Assembly: GCA_035540915.1 (NCBI GenBank)
Contig: DATLFQ010000078.1
Location: 1-5,692 of the forward strand
Direction of reading: 5' to 3'
Length of the DNA stretch: 5,692 nt
Source of the DNA: DATLFQ01 sp035540915
GTDB lineage: Bacteria > Actinomycetota > Acidimicrobiia > Acidimicrobiales > GCA-2861595
Each line of letters begins with the position of its first letter. The stretch's first letter is position 1. The notes under the pieces are model-generated. The model saw nothing but the letters and a program-made list of their open reading frames with translations. It made no database searches and was not told the DNA's origin. Positions 1 to 5,386 of the stretch are shown one piece after another. Made by a program: the position numbers and the translations under genes.

Positions 1-1
1 C

Positions 2-562
2 ATCGACGAAGTCCTGACGCTGCTCGAAGCTGGGATCCCCTCGCGGCCCCAGCCGCTGCGCGAGGCGCTCGATTCCCTGGAGGAGGTGGCCCAGGCCATC
101 GAGATCGGCCTGTGCCGCCGGGCCCGTGTCCGGGAGCCGGCGACCGAGCAGTGGCTGAGGCGGCACACCCGTGCCCGGGCCGAGGCCATTCGCGACCTCA
201 AGCGGGCGGTGTGCCTGCCCCAGCACGACACCTTGAAGCTGGTGTCGACCCGCCTCACCGAGGCGCTGACGTGCATCGCCGAAGGCCGGTGGGGGGACCT
301 CCCCGAGGCGCACGCCCCGGCGGTGCCCGAGGAGCTTCTGCGGGTGCGGGCAGGCCGGGCCCTGCGGGACCTGACCGTGGGTGCCATGCCGCTCGCCGCC
401 GTCGCCGCCCTCGACGCGAGGGTGGGCCTCGAGGGAGGGGTGGCGACGGCGCTGTGGACCTTCGCCGTCGGGCTGGCGGTCGTGACGGTGCTCTCGCTCC
501 TCGACCCCAGGCTGGCCGAGAAGTTGGCGCTCACCAAGGCCCTGCGGGAGGCGTCCAGGTAG
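2..562 (+). CDS. C-terminal part of an unrecognised membrane-anchored protein (5' end outside window)
   Basis: The frame is open from the first bases of the window to a TAG at 560-562, giving 186 visible residues. An in-frame GTG at 86 exists, but the codons before it (reading IDEVLTLLEAGIPSRP) look equally coding, so the true start probably lies upstream of the window. The first ~120 visible residues are charged, Arg/Glu/Leu-rich and probably helical and cytoplasmic. A weak hydrophobic stretch at about 124-138 is followed by a clear membrane helix at about 146-167 (GGVATALWTFAVGLAVVTVL) and a short charged tail, LDPRLAEKLALTKALREASR. No catalytic motif or known family was recognised. The gene converges on the DUF72 gene, so its operon partners, if any, lie to the left. 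I am confident it is coding; its function is unknown. Confidence 0.72.
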   Translation: MDEVLTLLEAGIPSRPQPLREALDSLEEVAQAIEIGLCRRARVREPATEQWLRRHTRARAEAIRDLKRAVCLPQHDTLKLVSTRLTEALTCIAEGRWGDLPEAHAPAVPEELLRVRAGRALRDLTVGAMPLAAVAALDARVGLEGGVATALWTFAVGLAVVTVLSLLDPRLAEKLALTKALREASR

Positions 563-584
563 CGCCGGCAGCACCACGAGGCAG

Positions 585-597
585 CACGCCCGGCGTG
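585..597 (+). terminator. Possible short hairpin after the first gene
   Basis: CACGC (585-589) can pair with GCGTG (593-597) around a three-base loop, 23 bases after the stop at 562. No T-tract follows, so it is at best a weak or Rho-assisted terminator and may be chance in GC-rich DNA. Confidence 0.2.
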
Positions 598-696
598 GCA
601 TCAACCGACTTTGACGTTCTGCCGAACATTGCGACTCGGTGCCTCTTCCCGTCGCATGCCATGCCGTGGAAGAATCGCGGAGCGGGCCCGGTGTGT

Positions 697-713
697 CGGC
701 GCTGCCGGCGCCG
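697..713. terminator. Possible bidirectional hairpin in the convergent gap
   Basis: CGGCGC (697-702) is complementary to GCGCCG (708-713) with the loop TGCCG, a six-pair all-GC stem in the 202-base gap between convergent genes ending at 562 (+) and 765 (-). The position suits a shared terminator, but there is no T-tract on either side. The rest of 563-764 shows no convincing gene. Confidence 0.25.
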
Positions 714-764
714 GTGAACAGCACCAAGCGGGTCGACTGCCCGCCCGATGGCCGAAGTCCACCG

Positions 765-1514
765 TCAGGCGACGTCGCGGACGGGACGCCGGAGCCGGTA
801 GCGGAGCCACTCGGCGTCGTCGACGGCAGCACCGTGCCAGTCGTTGTTGAAGTACGCATAGACGTCCCGCCCTTCCTCGGCCCATCTGGTGAGCCGCTGC
901 GCTGCGCGCCATAGGCGGCGACCGCCGTATCGGCCGTGGTACTTGGCGTGGGTGTCGGGTCCGTGGAAGCGGACGTAGGTCCAGCCGGTGGTGCACACCC
1001 AGGGATGGTCTTCGAGCAGATCATGGATGCACAATGCGGCGCCGTGGCGTTCGAGTACGGCGAAAGTGTCGTCATGGAGCCAGGACGGGTCGCGCAACTC
1101 GACGGCCCACCGCAGGCGTTTCGGCGCGAGAGACAGGAACTCGTCGAGGCGGTCGGTGTTGCGCTTCCACCGAGGCGGCAGGTGCACGAGGTTCGGACCG
1201 AGGTGGACGCCGAGCCGCTCGACGCGGTCGAGATGGTTGGGTAGCCACCGCTCGGCGTCGCTCAGTTTCATACGGTGCGATCCGAACTGCCCGAGCTTCA
1301 CCGCGTACGTGAAGCCGGGTGGCGCTTGGTGCGTCCACGCGTTGACGGTCGAGGCCGAGGGCAGGCGGTAGAAGGTGTTGTTGATCTCGACGGTGTCGAA
1401 GCGCTGCGCGTACAGGCCGAACCACGCCCGCGCCGGTGCCTGCTGGGGATACACAGGGCCCCTCCAGTCCCGGTAGGACCAGCCCGAACAGCCAACCTTG
1501 ACCTGACCCCTCAC
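765..1514 (-). CDS. DUF72 (YecE-like) family protein
   Basis: A 249-residue protein matching the DUF72/YecE family almost end to end. Recognisable blocks, by residue, are VGCSGWSYRDWRG (7-19), VEINNTFYRLP (42-52), the VKLGQFGSHRMKL segment (72-84), ELRDPSW (139-145), YVRFHG (180-185) and YFNND (221-225). The family folds as a TIM barrel and its reaction is not established; resemblance of a Thermotoga member to endonuclease IV-type DNA-binding barrels has been proposed (from memory). The GTG at 1514-1512 is chosen because homology begins a few residues later and because it overlaps the TGA of the upstream udgX gene in a GTGA junction. The open frame runs on to 1835, but that extension is Arg/Pro/Gly-rich and antisense-like. 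No clear Shine-Dalgarno precedes the GTG, which fits translational coupling. The stop is TGA at 767-765. Confidence 0.93.
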   Translation of the reverse strand: MRGQVKVGCSGWSYRDWRGPVYPQQAPARAWFGLYAQRFDTVEINNTFYRLPSASTVNAWTHQAPPGFTYAVKLGQFGSHRMKLSDAERWLPNHLDRVERLGVHLGPNLVHLPPRWKRNTDRLDEFLSLAPKRLRWAVELRDPSWLHDDTFAVLERHGAALCIHDLLEDHPWVCTTGWTYVRFHGPDTHAKYHGRYGGRRLWRAAQRLTRWAEEGRDVYAYFNNDWHGAAVDDAEWLRYRLRRPVRDVA

Positions 1515-2101
1515 GGGCGGCCGATCGTGGCGGCCCGGGAGAGATCCGCCACCAGGTCCGCGAAGGAAGCCGCACGGGCCGGGCCGGTGGCGCGCAGGAT
1601 CGCCGACGGGTGAATTGTCGCGACGACGGGGGTCCCCTCGAAATCGAGGTTGGCGCCCCGGGCCGGGCCGACCCGAAACGAGCCTCCGAGGAGGGATTGG
1701 CCCGCGGTCGCGCCGAGGGTGACGATCACCCCGGGTCGCACCAGCTGGAGTTCGGCACGCAGCCAGTCCTTGCACGCGACGATTTCGGCGCGGTTCGGTC
1801 GCTCGTGGATACGACGCTTCCCGCGTGGCTTCCACTTGAAATGCTTCACCGCGTTGGTCAGGTACAGCCGCTGCCGCGCGATCCCGGCTTCAGCCAGCGC
1901 GCGATCGAACTCGCGACCAGCGGGCCCGACGAACGGCTTCCCGGAACGGTCTTCCTGGTCACCAGGCTGCTCACCGACGACCACGACCGGCGCGGTGGCC
2001 GGTCCTTCGCCGAACACGACCTGGGTGGCATCACGCCATAGGTCGCACCGACGACAGCCGGACGCCTCCTGGGCGAGCACCTCGATCTTCGACGACGCCA
2101 C
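1511..2101 (-). CDS. udgX: UdgX, crosslinking uracil-DNA glycosylase superfamily protein
   Basis: A 196-residue member of the family 4-like uracil-DNA glycosylases. What is seen: GEQPG at 43-47 (motif A; ordinary family 4 enzymes usually have GEAPG), GKPFVGPAG at 54-62, the LTNAVKH segment ending at His87, the loop KRRIHE at 95-100, and HPSAILR at 164-170. The KRRIH loop is the UdgX hallmark. In the mycobacterial protein its histidine, here His99, becomes covalently bound to the deoxyribose after uracil release, leaving the protein crosslinked to DNA. Probable Fe-S ligands are Cys16, Cys19, His87 (in place of the family 4 VKC cysteine) and Cys110. The start is a GTG with AGGGA six bases upstream (2112-2108). 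The stop overlaps the DUF72 start by four bases, so the two genes are very likely co-translated. Expected role: recognising uracil in DNA in the cytoplasm. Confidence 0.94.
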   Translation of the reverse strand: MASSKIEVLAQEASGCRRCDLWRDATQVVFGEGPATAPVVVVGEQPGDQEDRSGKPFVGPAGREFDRALAEAGIARQRLYLTNAVKHFKWKPRGKRRIHERPNRAEIVACKDWLRAELQLVRPGVIVTLGATAGQSLLGGSFRVGPARGANLDFEGTPVVATIHPSAILRATGPARAASFADLVADLSRAATIGRP

Positions 2102-2133
2102 ACGCGGTCCCTACCCCGCCACCGGCGTCGTCG

Positions 2134-2162
2134 ACACGCCGAGTGGGCGTCTCCCCTGTCAA
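2134..2162 (-). promoter_or_regulatory. Possible promoter for udgX-DUF72
   Basis: The minus strand carries a perfect TTGACA at 2162-2157, about 60 bases before the udgX GTG. The hexamer 17 bases downstream (GCGTGT, 2139-2134) is a poor -10, so support rests on the -35 and on position. The same TTGACA could instead be the terminal TGTCAA of a mobile-element remnant (see 2157-2217). Confidence 0.27.
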
Positions 2163-2182
2163 CACCGCCCGAGAACAGACCC

Positions 2183-2217
2183 CCTGGCACCGGGTGAAAA
2201 TTGACCCCCCTGCCAGG
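2183..2217. repeat. Nested inverted repeat in the divergent intergenic region
   Basis: CCTGGCA (2183-2189) is the exact reverse complement of TGCCAGG (2211-2217). Inside it GGGT (2192-2195) pairs with ACCC (2204-2207) around GAAAATTG. That gives a 7+4-pair interrupted dyad with an A/T-rich centre, conspicuous in such GC-rich DNA. It lies between divergent genes, so it could be an operator. Together with TGTCAAC at 2157-2163, the GGTGAAAATTGACCCCC core also resembles the termini of actinobacterial IS21-like elements (from memory). No transposase gene is next to it. Confidence 0.5.
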
Positions 2218-2319
2218 TCCATGGTCACGGTGCGTCGCCGGTTAGCGGCTGGCAGTGGATCGGAAGCGGGCCCTGGTGGCGGATCGGCATGTCCCAAATG
2301 TGAGCGGCGATTCGCCCCT

Positions 2320-2357
2320 TGTCACCGGGGAGGGATCCCCTCCACCGCCGGGTGACA
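2320..2357. promoter_or_regulatory. Operator-like inverted repeat overlapping the -35 of the FHA-like gene
   Basis: TGTCACC (2320-2326) is the exact reverse complement of GGTGACA (2351-2357). The right arm contains the predicted -35 GTGACA at 2352-2357. Between the arms GGAGGG (2329-2334) pairs with CCCTCC (2338-2343) around an ATC loop. The arrangement fits a site where a dimeric regulator would occlude the promoter, or a DNA hairpin. No regulator is identified in the window. Confidence 0.38.
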
Positions 2358-2380
2358 CCCCGTCCACGAGGTGAGACAAT
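2352..2380 (+). promoter_or_regulatory. Predicted promoter of the FHA-like gene
   Basis: GTGACA at 2352-2357 (five of six bases of TTGACA) and GACAAT at 2375-2380 (four of six of TATAAT) are separated by exactly 17 bases. Transcription would start near 2387, leaving a leader of about 20 bases that contains the G-rich ribosome binding site at 2396-2402. This is the best sigma-70-like match in the window. Confidence 0.45.
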
Positions 2381-2407
2381 GGGCGCGAACAGCTCGGGGG
2401 GGATGAC

Positions 2408-2887
2408 ATGGCGACGGTTCGGGTCGAGGTCGGCGGCGAAGCCTTCGAGGCCGGGCCGGGCGAGCCGGTGGTGTTCGGCCGGGGCGGCGAGCCTGGCGTG
2501 GTAGGGCTCGATCCCAGGGACATGGGGATCTCGGCCCGAGCCGGGTCCATCGAGTGCGCCATGGGGGTGTGGTGGGTGATCAACCGATCCCGGAGCCGGC
2601 GGCTGCTGTTAGAGATCTCGGCGACCCCCACCCCTCTGCGGCTGGACTGCGGCGCCCGTCACGCCATAACGACACCCCGCGTGGCGGTGCTGGTCCAGGG
2701 GGCGATCTACATGCATCGGATCCAGATCAGCGTGCCGGCGGAGGTGCTGGCCGAGCTGCTGGTGGACACCCCGGTGACGACCGGGACGATCGGGTTGGGC
2801 GAGGTCCGCCTGTCGGATCGCGACCGCGCGGCGTTGGCGGCAGTGCTGGGCGGCGACGACGGTGGCGGCGCTGGGCCGTCTCCCTGA
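2408..2887 (+). CDS. FHA-like domain protein, C-terminus probably altered by a frameshift
   Basis: 159 residues to the TGA at 2885-2887. The start is ATG 2408, five bases after a run of seven G (2396-2402). Residues 3-110 look like the divergent FHA-like domain found in many actinobacterial signalling proteins: VVFGR (21-25), GLDPRDMGISARAG (33-46), WWVINRSRS (55-63) and a closing YMHRIQISVP (101-110). Canonical FHA domains bind phosphothreonine peptides through Arg, Ser and Asn. Arg25, Ser42 and Asn59 are candidate counterparts, but the usual SxxH histidine is not seen, so phosphopeptide binding is uncertain. A short LSDRDRAALAAVL segment follows (135-147), then the Gly-rich tail GGDDGGGAGPSP, which is unlike a normal ending. 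Reading shifts to the next frame near 2850 and would continue into a membrane helix. The protein is therefore probably the N-terminal half of a broken FHA-transmembrane gene; the alternative is a stand-alone gene followed by a coupled one. Confidence 0.75.
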   Translation: MATVRVEVGGEAFEAGPGEPVVFGRGGEPGVVGLDPRDMGISARAGSIECAMGVWWVINRSRSRRLLLEISATPTPLRLDCGARHAITTPRVAVLVQGAIYMHRIQISVPAEVLAELLVDTPVTTGTIGLGEVRLSDRDRAALAAVLGGDDGGGAGPSP

Positions 2888-3585
2888 TTGGCACGGCGGT
2901 CCTGCTGGCAGCGGCGGTGCTGGCCGCGCTTCGCCCGCCGATCGAGGGCATCACCGGTGACCACGGCGAGTCTCCCTCCACTACGGCGACGGCACCACCG
3001 ATGCCGTTACCGGCCACGTCCCGCTCACTGCCTGCCGGGTCGTACGTCCTTCCTGACTTCGAGCCGAGGACTCAGTTTTCCCTGGGTGAGGGCTGGCACC
3101 GGCCCCACTTCGACCGGTCTTTCCTTGTCGACCTCTCGCCGGTCGGCGATGACGACTCGCTGATCAGCATCTTCACGGTGCTGAACTTGGTCGACCCGGC
3201 GCGCACCTACCCGTCGCTGGCGGCGGTGCGGCGCCCAGAGGCGGCTATTTCTCCGCCGGACGACCTGGTGGCGTGGCTCAAGTCCCATCCGAATCTCGCC
3301 GTGACATCGTCGTCCTCGTTCGTGACGGCGTCGGGCCTGAAGGGTCACCGTCTGGAAGTCTCCCTCCGCGGCAGCAACGCCCGGTGCCCCGAAGAATGCT
3401 CGGCGCTGTTCCACTTCGGACGAACCGTATTTGTCTTCCTCCCCTTGAACCGCAACCGGCTCTACCTGATCAGTGCCGGCGAGCAGACGGTCGTGCTGGC
3501 CGTGGAGTCACGCTCGGAGCGATTCGATGAGGCCGCCGCCACCGCGGAACAGATCATTGCAAGTCTCAAAGTTGGCTCGCCGTGA
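2851..3585 (+). CDS. Membrane-anchored protein with an extracellular domain; probable downstream half of the FHA-like gene
   Basis: The reading frame from 2851 to the TGA at 3583-3585 gives 244 residues: a basic stretch RRRRWRRW (1-8), one membrane helix (about 9-26, AVSLIGTAVLLAAAVLAALR), a Ser/Thr/Pro-rich linker (about 28-60), and a globular domain of about 180 residues. The basic residues before the helix predict an N-in, C-out topology. The domain begins LPAGSYVLPDFEPRTQFSL and has GWH, a VAWLKSHP segment, a Cys pair in RCPEEC (possible disulfide) and an ending FDEAAATAEQIIASLKV. It resembles an uncharacterised exported domain I associate with actinobacterial membrane proteins; I cannot name a family. 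No ATG, GTG or TTG precedes the helix in this frame except ATG 2554, which would add antisense-like Arg/Gly-rich sequence. GTG 2917 lies inside the helix and ATG 3001 after it. This favours a frameshifted continuation of the upstream FHA-like gene over an independent gene. Confidence 0.7.
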   Translation, partial: RRRRWRRWAVSLIGTAVLLAAAVLAALRPPIEGITGDHGESPSTTATAPPMPLPATSRSLPAGSYVLPDFEPRTQFSLGEGWHRPHFDRSFLVDLSPVGDDDSLISIFTVLNLVDPARTYPSLAAVRRPEAAISPPDDLVAWLKSHPNLAVTSSSSFVTASGLKGHRLEVSLRGSNARCPEECSALFHFGRTVFVFLPLNRNRLYLISAGEQTVVLAVESRSERFDEAAATAEQIIASLKVGSP

Positions 3586-3840
3586 GCAGGCGAGAGGTCG
3601 GTGCACGAGCCGGGGCCTCGAGTGATCTCCAACGAGGGTGCGGCTGGCCATCGCTCAACACTGCTCACCGCAACCGAAATAGAGGTCGGTGGTTCCGCGT
3701 TTCGGGTTCGCGCCGTGCTTCGAGCGCCAGGATTCGCAAGCGAGCTCCTTCCCCCGACTTCGGTCCTCGGGCACGCGCCTTGCAGCTTCTCGTACGAGGG
3801 CCGCTTCGGGCGGCTGGCGTGGAGTGAGCGCCCCGGGCCG
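3586..3840. other. Gap between the FHA/membrane gene and the IS, with a weak open frame
   Basis: These 255 bases hold no convincing intact gene. A GTG-initiated frame at 3601 runs to the first bases of the IS, where the TGA of the left terminal repeat ends it. It is 80 codons with moderate third-position GC and a GAGAGG (3592-3597) just upstream. It may be the 5' part of a gene cut by the IS, continuing in frame at 5182, but its translation matches no family I recognise. Confidence 0.25.
3800..3814 (+). terminator. Possible hairpin downstream of the FHA/membrane gene
   Basis: GCCGC (3800-3804) pairs with GCGGC (3810-3814) around TTCGG, with one further possible G-T pair outside. It lies 215 bases after the stop at 3585 and has no T-tract, so its role as a terminator is weakly supported. 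Confidence 0.22.
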
Positions 3841-3868
3841 TGAACCGCCCTGGGTCTGATGGAGGCTC
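3841..3868 (+). repeat. Left terminal inverted repeat of the IS
   Basis: It begins TGAACCGCCCTGGGT and ends GGAGGCTC. Aligned with the reverse complement of 5154-5181 it matches at 24 of 28 positions: 15 identical bases at the tip, one of five in the middle, and eight at the inner end. The orfB stop (3874-3872) lies only three bases inside it. Confidence 0.93.
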
Positions 3869-3871
3869 GGG

Positions 3872-4789
3872 TTATTGGATTCCAACCACGTCGTGGTCGT
3901 CTTGTCGGGCAGCGTAGAAGGCTGCTTCGAACTCGGCGGGCGGCACGTTCTCGCAGTGACCGTGGAGCCGCTCTTCGTTGAACCAGTACACCCACGAGAG
4001 GGTGGCGAGCTCGAGGTGCTCGACGTCGTCCCACCCAGTTGCGTCGGGCCCGTAGACGCACTCGGTCTTGTAGAGCCCGTTGGTCGTCTCGGCCAGCGCG
4101 TTGTCGTAGGAATCAGCGACGGTGCCGATGCTCGGGCGAGCGCCGATCTCCTCGAGGCGCTCCGTGAAACGCACCGACGTGAACTGCGATCCCGCGTCCG
4201 CGTGAGCGACGAGGCCGACCAGGCGCCGGGCGCCCCGAGTGGCCCTGGCCATCTCCAACGCGTCGAGGACCATGTCGGTCTTCATGTTCGCCGCCACCCG
4301 CCACCCCACGATCCGCCGGGAGAACGCATCGACGATGAAGCACACGTAGGCCATGCCCGAGCGGGTCGGCACGTAGGTCAAGTCCGTGACCCACAGCTGA
4401 TTCGGAGCCGCGGCCTTGAAGTTCCGGTTCACCAGGTCGGGAGCTCGCAGCGCGTCGGGATCCGAGATCGTCGTGAAGATCTTCTTGCGGCGCCGGCTGA
4501 TGCCCTCGATGCCCAGCTCTCGCATCAGCCGGGCGACCTGGTCGCGGCCGATGTCATGACCGGCCCGGCGGGCGGCCTTCCAGAGCTTGTGGGCCCCGTA
4601 GACCTTCCGGTTCGCGATCCACAACATGACCAGCACCTGCATCATCACGACATCGCGCAGCGCCCGGGCCGACGGGGCCACCTGGCGGCGCCTGGCCGCG
4701 TAGTACGTGCTCGGTGCCACCTGCAGCGCACGGCAGATGGGCTCGACTCCGAGCTCGTCACGGTTCTCGTCGACGAACGCGACGATCAC
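3872..4789 (-). CDS. IS3-family transposase OrfB (rve integrase core)
   Basis: 305 residues if started at the GTG at 4789-4787, which overlaps the orfA TGA as GTGA; stop TAA at 3874-3872. The N-terminus (GVEPICRALQVAPSTYY, residues 14-30) is typical of IS3 OrfB. The HTH_21-like region with VYGAHKLW (63-70) follows, then the rve catalytic domain. The DDE triad is visible as Asp136 (LWVTDLTYV), Asp198 (HADAGSQ) and Glu234 (DNALAETTNG), with 35 residues between Asp198 and Glu234, the standard DD(35)E. The C-terminal FNEERLHGHCENVPPAEFE segment is also standard. In IS3 elements the active enzyme is usually an OrfAB fusion made by -1 frameshifting. The frame here is -1 to orfA and stays open upstream to 4957, so fusion is possible, but no A-rich slippery heptamer is seen. 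Function: cutting and joining the IS ends. Confidence 0.93.
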   Translation of the reverse strand: MIVAFVDENRDELGVEPICRALQVAPSTYYAARRRQVAPSARALRDVVMMQVLVMLWIANRKVYGAHKLWKAARRAGHDIGRDQVARLMRELGIEGISRRRKKIFTTISDPDALRAPDLVNRNFKAAAPNQLWVTDLTYVPTRSGMAYVCFIVDAFSRRIVGWRVAANMKTDMVLDALEMARATRGARRLVGLVAHADAGSQFTSVRFTERLEEIGARPSIGTVADSYDNALAETTNGLYKTECVYGPDATGWDDVEHLELATLSWVYWFNEERLHGHCENVPPAEFEAAFYAARQDDHDVVGIQ

Positions 4790-5127
4790 CTCGATGGGCG
4801 GTCGAGCTCCGCCGCGAAGAAAGCCGATGCCCGCCGCAAGATCTCGTTGGCGCGACGCAACTCGCGGACCTCCAGCTCGAGCGCTTTCACCCGTGCGGCC
4901 TCCTCCGTGGTCACCCCCGGCGCGACGCCGGCATCGACATCGGCTTGGTGCACCCACTTGCGGACCGACTCGGTCCCGAAGCCGAGCTGCGCGGCGACCC
5001 GCTGGATCGTCCCGTGCTCCGTGCCCAACTCCTTGCGCAACTGGCGGACGAGCCGCACCGCCTGCGCCTTCTCTTCCGGGGTGTACCGACGCGTGTTCGG
5101 CTTCCCCGGCGACAGTTCCTTCGGCAT
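4786..5127 (-). CDS. IS3-family transposase OrfA (HTH and leucine zipper)
   Basis: 113 residues. The ATG at 5127-5125 is chosen because the family N-terminus (RRYTPEEKAQAVRLV, residues 13-27) starts soon after, and because the frame upstream runs through the terminal repeat. GAGG and GGAG motifs lie just upstream of the ATG. Residues about 38-61 form the helix-turn-helix (TIQRVAAQLGFGTESVRKWV) that binds the IS ends. A coiled coil follows with heptad residues Leu83, Leu90, Leu97 and Phe104, ending in the conserved NEILRRASAFFAAELDRP, which in this family mediates multimerisation. The stop TGA (4788-4786) overlaps a GTG of orfB. OrfA is the regulatory and DNA-binding part of the OrfAB transposase. 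Confidence 0.93.
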   Translation of the reverse strand: MPKELSPGKPNTRRYTPEEKAQAVRLVRQLRKELGTEHGTIQRVAAQLGFGTESVRKWVHQADVDAGVAPGVTTEEAARVKALELEVRELRRANEILRRASAFFAAELDRPSR

Positions 5128-5153
5128 GACTCCATCCTCGTTTCCAAGGTCAG

Positions 5154-5181
5154 GAGCCTCCAAGGAACCCAGGGCGGTTCA
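5154..5181 (-). repeat. Right terminal inverted repeat of the IS
   Basis: The reverse complement begins TGAACCGCCCTGGGT and ends GGAGGCTC, matching the left repeat at 24 of 28 positions; the differences fall in the five central bases. It lies 26 bases upstream of the orfA start. Confidence 0.93.
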
Positions 5182-5386
5182 CCCTACCGCTGCTCGTGGC
5201 GCGCCCGCCCGCGACGACGGCGCGGTGCTTGGCGCGAAAACCAGGCGGGTACAGTGCCCGACGAGATGCCTGCCCATGTGTCCGCTCCCGATGTCACGCT
5301 CGCAGATGGAGAAGGACATCGTCGAAGCACGATCACCCGTCAGAACCTCTCATCGGCGAACGAGCGGGCCCGGCCGGTCGGCAGCG
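5182..5386. other. Gap right of the IS, with a weak open frame and a weak promoter-like site
   Basis: There is no convincing intact gene in these 205 bases. A frame with no start of its own runs from the IS edge to TAG 5392-5394 and is in phase with the open frame ending at the left edge of the IS. TTGGCG (5229-5234) and TACAGT (5250-5255), 15 bases apart, form a weak promoter-like pair that could serve the gene starting near 5387. Confidence 0.2.

Larger units (their letters stand above)
3841..5181 (-). mobile_element. Complete IS3-family insertion sequence, 1341 bp
   Basis: The element is bounded by imperfect inverted repeats with IS3-type TG...CA ends and carries overlapping orfA and orfB on the minus strand, orfB in the -1 frame relative to orfA. 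Its length falls in the usual 1.2-1.5 kb of the family. The orfB sequence suggests the IS51/IS3 side of the family, a tentative placement. Both reading frames are intact and the catalytic triad is present, so it may be active. Flanking bases are CCG on the left (3838-3840) and CCC on the right (5182-5184), so no exact 3-base target duplication is seen. The insertion could be old, rearranged at one side, or its ends off by a base. Confidence 0.93.

Noticed and set aside
112..717. Long plus-strand frame overlapping the first gene
   Set aside because: Its translation is Arg/Pro/Gly/Ala low-complexity, typical of a shadow frame in GC-rich DNA; the frame ending at 562 has the better protein character and membrane helix.
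1515..1835. N-terminal extension of the DUF72 frame by 107 codons
   Set aside because: The extension is Arg/Pro/Gly-rich, lies antiparallel in phase over udgX codons on the same strand in another frame, and has no family similarity; DUF72 homology starts just after GTG 1514.
2554..2850. ATG 2554 as the start of the membrane protein
   Set aside because: It would add about 99 residues of Arg/Gly-rich sequence out of phase with the well-supported FHA-like domain, so it is a shadow of that gene.
3661..3720. EIEVGGSAFRV near 3680 resembling the start of the FHA-like protein (VRVEVGGEAF)
   Set aside because: The resemblance covers only a few residues and no further FHA motifs follow, so a duplicated fragment is not supported.
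3655..3885. Minus-strand ORF of 76 codons left of the IS
   Set aside because: It begins inside orfB's C-terminus, passes through the terminal repeat, has no protein-like pattern and no ribosome binding site.
3462..4061. Minus-strand frame of 199 codons running into the IS
   Set aside because: It crosses the IS boundary and overlaps both orfB and the membrane gene with Arg/Ser-rich low-complexity sequence.
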